Source: Lichenibacterium dinghuense
GTDB taxonomy: Bacteria > Pseudomonadota > Alphaproteobacteria > Rhizobiales > Beijerinckiaceae
Assembly: GCF_021730615.1 (NCBI RefSeq)
Contig: NZ_JAJLMN010000001.1
Span: 2,615,501 to 2,679,500, forward strand
DNA: 64,000 nt
Direction: 5' to 3'
Within the stretch, counting starts at the first letter, position 1. Every line of letters begins with the position of its first letter. The notes under the pieces were generated by a model. It saw only the letters and a list, made by a program, of their open reading frames with translations, did no database searches and was not told the origin of the DNA. The position numbers and the translations under genes are program-made. Below, in pieces: positions 54,065 to 61,653 of the stretch.

Positions 54065-54425
54065 TCAGGCCACTCGCCCCTGCGGAAGGACGTTCGCGCG
54101 CACGGCCGTCACGGCGGCGGCGATCGCACGGGTCGCGCCCGCATCGACGCATACCCACGTCGCGTCGACGTCCTTCCTTCGACCTCCGAACCGGCCGTAC
54201 GTCGCCCGGATCGGCTTCCGGGTGCGGCGAACCCGCGGCCGACCGCGGCTCCGATCCGGGATCCGCCTGAGGACGCCGGTCCTCGGATCCACGACGTCCG
54301 CCACACGACGCACCCACCCCGGCGAGCTTCTGAGGGTACGCCCGCGACCGCCCCGGCGTCGAGCGCGTCCAGTGGACGAGACCGGGCGCGTCGTGAACGG
54401 GACGCGCAGTCGCCGGCATGCCCAC
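54065..54425 (-). pseudogene. hypothetical basic protein, apparently frameshifted
   Basis: GTG 54425 follows a very good ribosome binding site (GGAGGG, five bases) and gives MGMPATARPVHDAPGLVHWT, then RSTPGRSRAYPQKLAG. At the GGGG run near 54326 this frame degenerates, while the next frame continues as RRVADVVDPRTGVLRRIPDR, then ATYGRFGGRRKDVDATWVCV and ends NVLPQGRVA at 54065. A one-base slip in the G-run would join the two into a basic protein of about 120 residues. It lies 135 bases from the palindrome at 54560, on the opposite strand from the transposition operon. Function unknown. Confidence 0.4.
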
Positions 54426-54559
54426 GTCGTCCCTCCATCACATCGGATCCACCCGACGGAGCGGTCTCGCCCGTAGGACCCCTGCACGTCAGGGACCCAA
54501 GGTCCGGTCGTCCGTCGCGTCCACGGTGAATCTCACGGAGCCGCAATTGCAAATCGTGA

Positions 54560-54574
54560 GAGTTATGATAACTC
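54560..54574. promoter_or_regulatory. palindromic operator in the AT-rich head of the transposition operon
   Basis: GAGTTATGATAACTC: perfect 7-base arms around G, in a notably AT-rich island (54540-54595). It matches the cores at 26359 and 37634 in the GAG-TA-TA/CTC frame. It lies between the minus-strand gene ending at 54065 and the plus-strand operon starting at 55041, so it may control both. Because tns genes usually begin near an element end, it could also mark a terminal region. Confidence 0.62.
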
Positions 54575-55040
54575 ATTTAGATGATTATATAGCCGTCTCG
54601 CGTCGGGTGCCCCCGGATCCGCGATCTCGTCGGCCGCCGAGTGGGATCGCGAGCATGGGTCGGAGACTCTCTGAAGGGCCACGTCCGATCCCGGACCACG
54701 GGCCGGCTGGTCCTCACGCTACGGGCGGCGGGCGCGAGTCGCCGGGCAGCCGGCGACGATGCTCGTCGGATCGAACCACACTTGGACGGGGCCCTTCGCG
54801 CGCGCCGACGCCATCGCGGGCACGCCCGAAGGAGCGGGGGTCGATACGGGGGCCCACGACCGGGCCGTGCTGGACCCCGGCGTCCATCCCCATGCGGTCG
54901 CACGACGTCGCGCGGAGGTGAATCTTTTTCGAGCGCGGCTTTCCAAATCGCACCGCTCACCCCGTCAACCGGGCGATGGGGCGAGGGCGCCCCCGGTCGG
55001 GAACGGCCGCGCCTCACCGTACTCGAATGGAGGAAGATAC
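54575..55040. other. leader of the transposition operon
   Basis: No gene seen in 465 bases. AT-rich at its left end (ATTTAGATGATTATATAGCC), then GC-rich. It must hold the promoter of the 55041 gene and the tns genes. An element end could lie here. Confidence 0.4.
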
Positions 55041-55583
55041 ATGGCACACGGAACCGCCTCGATCACCGACGCCGGCCGGCCCGGACCCGCGACGATCCGG
55101 GCGATCCTGATGCTCGGCAAGGTGCCCGCACCGGTGCTCGCCGCCGATTCCGCGGAGGCGTTCCAGCCCGGGCCGCCCCCGGAGCCCTCGACGCCGGCTC
55201 CCCTGGTGACGCGCCCCAGCCAGCCGGCCCGGTTCAGGGCCGCCGCGGCCCACACCTCCGCGACGCACCGGGCGATCGCGAGCCTCGAGCGGAACCGAGA
55301 CCTCAGCCGCGCCCCGACGTCGACCGACTTAAACAACCTGATCGCGAAGATCTTGTACGACGACGTCCTCCGGATGTGGAGATGGCATTCGACGCCACGG
55401 GTTCCGGGCGTGCGCCACCCCCGGATCGACCGGCGGGGGAGGGGAACGACCCCGGGCGAGGAGCGACCGGCGGCTGGGGTCGGATCGCGTGCAACGACGA
55501 GGCGCCCGCCGCTCGGTCGGCGCGACCGCGCGGCCGGGACGTACCGGCGCGATCGCATGCCGCCCCGCATCGGCGGGAGCTGA
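55041..55583 (+). CDS. hypothetical protein 1 of the tns operon
   Basis: A 180-residue protein, ATG 55041 behind AGGAAG. It begins MAHGTASITDAGRPGPATIR, then AILMLGKVPAPVL; the GPATIRA-LM motif recurs in the protein at 57198. The remainder is proline- and arginine-rich, with one folded-looking part (AAAHTSATHRAIASLERNRD, DLNNLIAKILYDDVLRMWRW). The last 50 residues look disordered or may be non-genuine after a frame problem. Function unknown. It opens the operon that leads to tnsA. Confidence 0.55.
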   Translation: MAHGTASITDAGRPGPATIRAILMLGKVPAPVLAADSAEAFQPGPPPEPSTPAPLVTRPSQPARFRAAAAHTSATHRAIASLERNRDLSRAPTSTDLNNLIAKILYDDVLRMWRWHSTPRVPGVRHPRIDRRGRGTTPGEERPAAGVGSRATTRRPPLGRRDRAAGTYRRDRMPPRIGGS

Positions 55584-55694
55584 GACGTCGTCCCGGTCGC
55601 ATCCGACCGGGACGATTTTCCCACCGGCGCGACGACGACCCACCCGTCCAGCCGCCGCGCGGACGATTCAACCCCTCAGATGAGGACGACGACC

Positions 55695-56234
55695 ATGGAC
55701 ATCTTCGACCAGAACGGCCGCATCACGACCAAGGGTCGGCCTCGCCCGATATTGTTCGGCTTCCCGCCGGCCCGCGGTGCCCGGACGTCGAGCGGCCCGA
55801 CCACCTTGGACGGCGCCCCGCCCGACTTCTGGCGCGACGACGCGGTCGCCGTCGGCCTCCCCGCGACGGATCGGTCCGCCCTCGCGGCGATGCTCGCCCC
55901 GCGAACCATCGACGACGACTACGCTCGCGCCGACCGCTTGCTGGACATGCGCGACAGGCTCGGCCTCGGCATCGGCGTCGACCCGGACATGGTGCGCCAG
56001 ATCCGTGGTGGATGCCGCTACGCGCTCTGGGCCATCGCCGACGAGCCCGCGGCGACGCCGGCGGACGTACCCCGTCGCGAGCGGATCTTCTCGCGCCACC
56101 AAGGGGGTCCCGGGGACCTGCTGCGCGACGTGCTCGCGGCCGCGCTGGCGCGGGATCGGGCGCTGCACGGCCTCGTGCCGCCGCCGGCCGCGCGAGCGGC
56201 CGCGGACACCGTGGGGTCGGGGAGGGCGGGTTGA
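55695..56234 (+). CDS. hypothetical protein 2 of the tns operon
   Basis: A 179-residue protein (ATG 55695; ATG 55680 is possible and adds five residues). It begins MDIFDQNGRITTKGRPRPIL and has a helical central part: DDDYARADRLLDMRDRLGLG, then DPDMVRQIRGGCRYALWAIA and LLRDVLAAALARDRALHGLV. No known motif. Its stop overlaps the next gene's TTG (TTGA), so the genes are coupled. Function unknown; a helper of transposition or of target choice is inferred only from position. Confidence 0.6.
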   Translation: MDIFDQNGRITTKGRPRPILFGFPPARGARTSSGPTTLDGAPPDFWRDDAVAVGLPATDRSALAAMLAPRTIDDDYARADRLLDMRDRLGLGIGVDPDMVRQIRGGCRYALWAIADEPAATPADVPRRERIFSRHQGGPGDLLRDVLAAALARDRALHGLVPPPAARAAADTVGSGRAG

Positions 56235-57028
56235 GCGACGGGACCATCCGGGTCGGCGCCGCCGCCCCACGCACGATCCGGCGGGCCGCGGACGGCGATG
56301 TCGTCGAGCCGTCCGTCGGTCGGACCGAGCCTCGGCCCCGCGCGCGGCGCGAGGTGCCCCCCCCGCAGCGCGAGGTGCCCCGCCCGCAGGTCGCCGCCCA
56401 TCCCAGGCGCCGGGCGGCAGCCTTCGTCACCACGGTGACGGCGCTGTTCGACGGCGACTCGCGCGCGTTGGCGCTGGCGGCGCGGCGCAGGGAAGGGCAG
56501 GCGAGGGCGGCCCAGCGGCGGCGCGCGGCATTCGCATCGAAGCCGCCGCTGCCCGACGGGACCCACACCCGTGCATCGTTCCCGCGGTCCTTCGTCGAGG
56601 AGCGGGGGCGGGCGGCCGCCGAGCGGATCGGGACGGACGCCGTCGCGGGTGCGTCGGCGATCCCGAGCGGTGCGGGACGTCCCATCGGTCGACCGGACGC
56701 AGCCGACCCCGTCCAGTTCGACCAGTGGCGGAGCCTCGGCGAGGTCGCCGCCCCGATGTGGTCCCCCTCGCGCCGGGCGGAGATGGTCGCGGCCGTCCTG
56801 GCGAACGGTCCGGCCGCGGACGATCCCGCGGTCGTCCACATGCGCGGGACGATCACCCGACCCATGATGATCGCCGAGGCCGTCCTCGCGTCCGGGCTGG
56901 GCGACGACGGCCTTCCCGCCGTCGTGCGCCTGATCGCCGACGGCCTCGTCCGCATGCGCGACGGCTGGTCGGTCGCGCCGGAGCGGACCGTGGAGCCGAC
57001 GCCCGTCGAAGACGGGGACGGGGTTTGA
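56231..57028 (+). CDS. hypothetical protein 3 of the tns operon with TnsA-like C-terminal winged helix
   Basis: A 265-residue protein starting with TTG 56231 in a TTGA overlap. The first 100 residues are arginine/proline-rich (REVPPPQREVPRPQ). The C-terminal 90 residues form a small domain: MIAEAVLASGLGDDGLPAVV, RLIADGLVRMRDGWSVAPE. This aligns with the C-terminus of the TnsA-like protein (TIAETCVASGLRGEGMRAAA, RLIGAGALERLTDGRIAPE). In TnsA the C-terminal domain contacts TnsC and DNA, so this protein may be a second TnsC-binding or DNA-binding partner. No nuclease motif is seen. It lies 170 bases before the 57198 gene. Confidence 0.65.
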   Translation: MSDGTIRVGAAAPRTIRRAADGDVVEPSVGRTEPRPRARREVPPPQREVPRPQVAAHPRRRAAAFVTTVTALFDGDSRALALAARRREGQARAAQRRRAAFASKPPLPDGTHTRASFPRSFVEERGRAAAERIGTDAVAGASAIPSGAGRPIGRPDAADPVQFDQWRSLGEVAAPMWSPSRRAEMVAAVLANGPAADDPAVVHMRGTITRPMMIAEAVLASGLGDDGLPAVVRLIADGLVRMRDGWSVAPERTVEPTPVEDGDGV

Positions 57029-57197
57029 CGGCGTCCGGCGCCATGGCCCGGACCGACCGGCCGGTGGGCGATCGGGGCCCGCGCTCCGCCGGGCACCCGT
57101 CCGCGCGAGGTCCGCCGGGACGAGGCGGGGATCGCCCCGGAGCGGTGTCGGTGCGTGGGGCGACGCACGATCGATCGAACGACGAAGGAGGACCGGA

Positions 57198-57437
57198 ATG
57201 ACGATGGATTTCGACGCGGCCGTGGCCGCCATGCACGATCTCGCCGGGCCGGCGACGATCAGGGCCGCGCTCATGGTCGCCCGATCGCGCGGCCTCGGGT
57301 TCGACGACCTCGACGCGTCGGGGCCGATGCGCCGGCCGCCGGAGGGGCTCGTCCCGGGCGGAGCGCCGCACCCGCGGCGAGCCCGCCCCCGGCCGCACGA
57401 TCCCCGCGGACGGACGGCCCGCGGGAAGCGGCCGTGA
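57198..57437 (+). CDS. small hypothetical protein 4 of the tns operon
   Basis: A 79-residue protein, ATG 57198 with an excellent ribosome binding site (GAAGGAGGACCGGA). It begins MTMDFDAAVAAMHDLAGPAT, then IRAALMVARSRGLGFDDL; the GPATIRA-LM motif is shared with the protein at 55041, indicating related N-terminal helices. The C-terminal half is proline/arginine-rich and probably disordered. Its stop overlaps the GTG start of tnsA (GTGA), so it is directly coupled to TnsA synthesis. Function unknown. Confidence 0.65.
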   Translation: MTMDFDAAVAAMHDLAGPATIRAALMVARSRGLGFDDLDASGPMRRPPEGLVPGGAPHPRRARPRPHDPRGRTARGKRP

Positions 57438-58297
57438 GCGCCGCCGGCCGCCGGGACGGCCCTCGGGGCGAAGTGTCGGAGGACGCCGGGTGCGGCGGCG
57501 ACGCCGAGGGGCGCCGGACGTCGCCGCGCCGCGCCACGCCCCGGCGCGAGCCCGGGCGTCCCGGCGCGGATCGTCGCCGGCGGACCTCCGCCCGCGGCGG
57601 GACCGCGCCCCCGCGCGATCACGGCGCCTCGCCGACGCGGCACGACTTCTCGCGCCGCGTCCTCCGCCCGTCCACGGCCACGCGGATCCCCGGCGCTCCG
57701 TCCAAGGGCTCGGGTCGCGGCACCGTCGTCGGGCCCGACCTCCGCAAGCTGCTGGCGGAGTCCTTCCTGGAATACGCCGTGATGCTGGCGCTGCTGGCCT
57801 GCACCTGGGTCCGCAACGTGTGGGAGCAGCCGACCGCCGTCAGGTACGTCGCGGAGGGCCGGCCCATGAGCCACACGTTCGACCTGCTGCTCGAGACGAC
57901 CGATGGCCGGCGCATCCTCGTCGAGGTGAAACCCTCCGAGATCGCCGACCGCGAGGGGACGCGCGAGCTGGTGGACCTCATCGCCTCGCAGCTCGCGGTC
58001 GGCGTCGCGGACGCCGCGACGCTGGTCACGGAGCTGCAGGTGCCGCCGGACGTCCTCCACGACGCCGACCTCATCTCCTCCTCGCGGCGGCATCCCAGCC
58101 CCGACAACGACCGACGCTTCCTCGCCGCGCTGCCGGTCGGAGGCGCGACCATCGCCGAGACCTGCGTGGCGAGCGGGCTCCGCGGCGAGGGGATGCGGGC
58201 GGCGGCCAGGCTCATCGGCGCGGGCGCGCTGGAGCGCCTCACCGACGGGAGGATCGCGCCCGAGACCGTCGTCGCGCCGCGCGAGACGCGACCGTGA
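57434..58297 (+). CDS. tnsA: TnsA-like endonuclease of a Tn7-like transposon
   Basis: A 287-residue protein starting at GTG 57434 (GTGA overlap). The first 90 residues are arginine/proline-rich and disordered. Then comes a restriction-type nuclease core as in TnsA: AESFLEYAVMLALL (Glu113), WVRNVWEQP, HTFDLLLET (Asp150) and ILVEVKPSE (Glu164, Lys166). The C-terminus (TIAETCVASGLRGEGMRAAA and on) is a winged-helix domain like that which binds TnsC in Tn7. TnsA cuts the 5' ends of the element, and together with TnsB gives cut-and-paste transposition instead of cointegrates. The next gene starts in a GTGA overlap with its stop. Confidence 0.85.
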   Translation: MSAAGRRDGPRGEVSEDAGCGGDAEGRRTSPRRATPRREPGRPGADRRRRTSARGGTAPPRDHGASPTRHDFSRRVLRPSTATRIPGAPSKGSGRGTVVGPDLRKLLAESFLEYAVMLALLACTWVRNVWEQPTAVRYVAEGRPMSHTFDLLLETTDGRRILVEVKPSEIADREGTRELVDLIASQLAVGVADAATLVTELQVPPDVLHDADLISSSRRHPSPDNDRRFLAALPVGGATIAETCVASGLRGEGMRAAARLIGAGALERLTDGRIAPETVVAPRETRP

Positions 58298-60597
58298 CCG
58301 CTGGGAGGCCCCGCAAACCCCGCCACCACAGGTTCGGGGCGGACGACCGATTGGTCGTCAGGGGCATCGAGTATCGATGGCGGGAGTCGCACGGCCGCGC
58401 CCACACCTTCGAGCGCTTCCGCGAGCCCGGGATCCTTGAGACGTTCGACGACGCCCGCCTCACGGAGGAGGCCGGCCGCCACGACTACATCTTCAATCGC
58501 GACCACCACGCCCCCGGCCGCGAGAGGGCCAGGTCGCGAGCCGCCCTGGACGACATCTCCTCCCTGCCGGAAGCCGAGAGGCCCGAAGTCCTTCGGCGGC
58601 GCGAGTGGGTCGGGAGATTCCTGGCGCTCGTGGAGGCGGGCCGGGCCGTCCGCACCCACGCCGGGGCGACGGAGGCCATCGCCGTCATCGCGGCCGAGTT
58701 GGAGGCGGAGCGCCTCGCGCGCCTCGGCGAGGGCGGCGAGGGTCCCAAGCAACGGGTGGACGCCCATCGGGAGTCGGCGGAGGCGGAATGCCCACCCGTC
58801 AGACGCCCGTCGAGCGACGGGCTGCTGAGGTGGACGCGGGCCTTCGTGCGGGGCGGGCGCGATCCACTCGCCCTACGGGACCGTCGCCACGTCAGCAGCG
58901 GACACCACCGGCGCCTGGATCCCGGCCTCGAGCGCCTCGTCGCCGGGGCGGCCGACGGCTATCTCTCGATGGAGCGCCCGACGATCGACCAATGTTTATT
59001 CGACCTCAAGATCGCCGTCAGGGCGGCCAACGTCGAGCGCGAGCGCGAGGGTCTCCGACCCTTCGCGTGTCCGTCGAAGAAGGTCCTCACGAAGGCGATC
59101 GGGGGGATGCCGAAGGCCAGGGTGCACGCCGCGCGGTACGGCGCCGGTTCCGTGGAGAACCTCAAGTCGAACGAGGACGGCTTCGACGTGACGTGGATCG
59201 GCCAGCGCGTCGAGATCGACGAATGGGAGGTGCAGGTCCAGGCGGTGCTGGAGAAGCACGGGGTGTGGCAGCGCCTGGACGCTGAATGGCGGAAGAGCGC
59301 CGGGCGGGTTCGACTCTGGGCCTGCACGGCCCTGGACACGGCCAGCCGCATCGTGCTCGCCATGAGCCTCTCGCGGACTGGGAACACCGCCGAGAACGCC
59401 GTCTCGTGCCTCGCGATGGTGGTCTCGGACAAGACGCGCCTCGCGCGATGGGCCGGGGCGCAGACGGCCTGGGACATGAGCTGCGTGCCCACACTGATCG
59501 TCACCGACGGGGGCGCCGGGTTCAAGTCCGACGCGTTCAAAATGGCTGCGGCCGGCTTGCACGCGAACATCAAGCTGCCCCCTGCGGCCAGGCCCCGGGG
59601 AAGGCCACGGGTGGAGCGGTTCTTCAGGACCCTGGAGCTCCACGTCGGCGGGCGCCTCCCGGGCCGCACCTTCTCCAACCCCGTCGACCGGGGCGACTAC
59701 GATTCCGCGGAACGGGCCGCGATCCTGGAGACCGTGCTGAGGAAGATCCTGATCCTCTCGGTCGTGGACTCCTATCACTGTCGACCGCACAGGGGGTTGA
59801 GGAGGGAGACCCCGATCGACGCCTTCGAGCGGCTCGACGGGACGCACGGCATCGGGGCGGAACCGGGCCCGACCGTCCGGCGCAACGCCCTGGGCGTGGA
59901 CCGGATCTGCAGGACCGGACCCCACGGCGTCGGGTTCCTCGACCTCACCTACAGGTCCGCCGCCCTCGTGCGCGACTTCAACCAGCGCGGCGCACGGGAC
60001 GCGACGGTCCGCGTCGACGCGATGGACCTCGGATGCGTGTCCGTCCTCATCGACGGTGAATGGGAGACCTGCGTCTGCCGGGATCCCGGGATGCAGGGCA
60101 CCTCGCTCGCGGTGAAGATCGCCGCCGACCAGGACCTCCGACGCAGGTTCAAGGCGAAGGCGAGGGTGCGCGAGTCCGTCGTCCTCGACGCCATCGCCAA
60201 GACCAAGGAACTCGTCGAGGCCGGCGTCGAGCAGTTCGGGCTCGGCCGCCTCAGGCCCACCGCGGAGCAACTCGACCGCATCGAGGCCGCGCTCGCGAGC
60301 CGGTACGTGCCGCCGTGGGAGCGCGGCACCCACCCGACCCTCGAGGAGGTCATGGCCGACGCCACCCCCCGGGGGACGCCGTTCACCGGCGGCGTCGTCG
60401 TCGGTGGGATCGACGAGGTCGACGAGGAGACCTCGCCCGTCGGCGACGGCGCGGGGACCGCGGACGCCGTGGCCGGGGCCGGGGCCGCCCCGCCCCCATC
60501 CCCGCCGGACGACGGGCGGGCCGAAGACGGTGGCGACGGCGACGACGGACCCGTTTCCGACGAATACGTCGAGTTCGAGGAGGACGACGATGCTTGA
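58294..60597 (+). CDS. tnsB: TnsB/TniA-type DDE transposase
   Basis: A 767-residue integrase-fold transposase. The catalytic triad is at Asp309 (VEIDEWEVQV), Asp405 (LIVTDGGAGF) and Glu441 (GRPRVERFFRTLE), a D-D(35)E spacing as in TniA/TnsB/MuA. The N-terminal 300 residues contain the expected DNA-binding helices (ERPTIDQCLFDLKIAVRAAN, CPSKKVLTKAIGGM). After the rve core come HCRPHRGLRRETPIDAFERL and a mu-type beta domain (DLTYRSAALVRDFNQRG). The end is an acidic tail (DEYVEFEEDDDA), which in Mu and Tn7 relatives is where the ATPase partner binds. GTG 58294 overlaps the tnsA stop; tnsC begins 8 bases before its stop. Confidence 0.93.
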   Translation: MTAGRPRKPRHHRFGADDRLVVRGIEYRWRESHGRAHTFERFREPGILETFDDARLTEEAGRHDYIFNRDHHAPGRERARSRAALDDISSLPEAERPEVLRRREWVGRFLALVEAGRAVRTHAGATEAIAVIAAELEAERLARLGEGGEGPKQRVDAHRESAEAECPPVRRPSSDGLLRWTRAFVRGGRDPLALRDRRHVSSGHHRRLDPGLERLVAGAADGYLSMERPTIDQCLFDLKIAVRAANVEREREGLRPFACPSKKVLTKAIGGMPKARVHAARYGAGSVENLKSNEDGFDVTWIGQRVEIDEWEVQVQAVLEKHGVWQRLDAEWRKSAGRVRLWACTALDTASRIVLAMSLSRTGNTAENAVSCLAMVVSDKTRLARWAGAQTAWDMSCVPTLIVTDGGAGFKSDAFKMAAAGLHANIKLPPAARPRGRPRVERFFRTLELHVGGRLPGRTFSNPVDRGDYDSAERAAILETVLRKILILSVVDSYHCRPHRGLRRETPIDAFERLDGTHGIGAEPGPTVRRNALGVDRICRTGPHGVGFLDLTYRSAALVRDFNQRGARDATVRVDAMDLGCVSVLIDGEWETCVCRDPGMQGTSLAVKIAADQDLRRRFKAKARVRESVVLDAIAKTKELVEAGVEQFGLGRLRPTAEQLDRIEAALASRYVPPWERGTHPTLEEVMADATPRGTPFTGGVVVGGIDEVDEETSPVGDGAGTADAVAGAGAAPPPSPPDDGRAEDGGDGDDGPVSDEYVEFEEDDDA

Positions 60598-61651
60598 GTA
60601 CGGCCCCGAGCCGAAGGTGGCCCGCGACCGCCCCGTGCGCGTGCGGGTCGAGGACCTGGAGGAGGATGGACGCATCCTGGAGACCTTGTTGAAGGTCTAC
60701 GCCCGGCGCTCGGACGACGGGCGGTTCGAGGGAAGCCTGCGCGACATGGTGGTGGGGACGCTGTCCGGTAAGGACGGGCGGGCCATCATCCTCGCGGCCC
60801 CCTCCGGAGCGGGGAAGACGTCCCTGGTGGAGCACGCGTCGCGGCGCGTCCCCGGCCTCTCGCTCGACGGCCGCAGGCCGGGCATGCTGTTCGTCCAGGT
60901 CCCGTCACCTTGCTCGCTCGCCGACCTCGGCGCCGAGATCGCGACCGCCGCCGGGCACCCGGTCCGGAAGGGCCTGAAGGCGCCCGTGGCGTGGGACGCC
61001 GCCTGGCGCGTCATCCGGGTCAAGAAGATCCGGTTCCTTTGGATCGACGAGGTCCATTCGATCACGGAGGTGGCCAACGCCAAGTCCGCGAGGCAGATCC
61101 GGAACACGCTGAAGATGGCCTTGATCAACGCCCGCCACAAGGTCGGTCTGGTGCTGTCCGGCGATCCGTCCATCGTCGGTTTCCTCCGCGGCGACGCGCA
61201 CGTCCGGAGGCGCTCCGACGTCTTCGCCTTCGCCCCGTTGGACGGGGGGATGCTCGAGGTCCTGGCGAAGACCGTGGCGAGGCTCGCCGAGAAGGTCGGC
61301 ATGGGGACGCCGCGCAACCTGCGCAACCAGGTCGTGCCCCGCCTGGCGCACGCCGCCCTCGGCCAGTTCGGCACCGCGATCGAGATGACGCGCTTCACGA
61401 TCGTGGGGGCGCTCCGCATCAAGGACGGGCGAGATCGGTCGCCGAGCTCGCTCACGCTGGAGCACTTCGCGACGCATTGGGCCCGGTCGACCGGCGCGGC
61501 CAACACGGAGAACCCCTTCTTGACCGCGCGCTGGGCCGACCTCGACGTGGCCGCGATCCTCGGTGGCGACGGGGGCTCCGCCCCGAACGCCGCCGGGGGC
61601 GCGAAGGCGAGCCGTGGCGCGAAGCCGTCCCGACCGCGCCGGAGGGGCTGA
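60590..61651 (+). CDS. tnsC: TnsC/TniB-type AAA+ transposition regulator
   Basis: A 353-residue ATPase that links target selection (TniQ) to the transposase. Walker A is APSGAGKTSLV (Lys76), Walker B FLWIDEVHSI (Asp154, Glu155), followed by RQIRNTLKMALINARHKVGL and the sensor VLSGDPSI. This is the TniB/TnsC pattern. The C-terminal tail after residue 320 is alanine/arginine-rich (GGAKASRGAKPSRPRRRG), perhaps contacting DNA or TniQ. ATG 60590 overlaps the end of tnsB. TniQ follows after two bases. Confidence 0.92.
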   Translation: MLEYGPEPKVARDRPVRVRVEDLEEDGRILETLLKVYARRSDDGRFEGSLRDMVVGTLSGKDGRAIILAAPSGAGKTSLVEHASRRVPGLSLDGRRPGMLFVQVPSPCSLADLGAEIATAAGHPVRKGLKAPVAWDAAWRVIRVKKIRFLWIDEVHSITEVANAKSARQIRNTLKMALINARHKVGLVLSGDPSIVGFLRGDAHVRRRSDVFAFAPLDGGMLEVLAKTVARLAEKVGMGTPRNLRNQVVPRLAHAALGQFGTAIEMTRFTIVGALRIKDGRDRSPSSLTLEHFATHWARSTGAANTENPFLTARWADLDVAAILGGDGGSAPNAAGGAKASRGAKPSRPRRRG

Positions 61652-61653
61652 CC

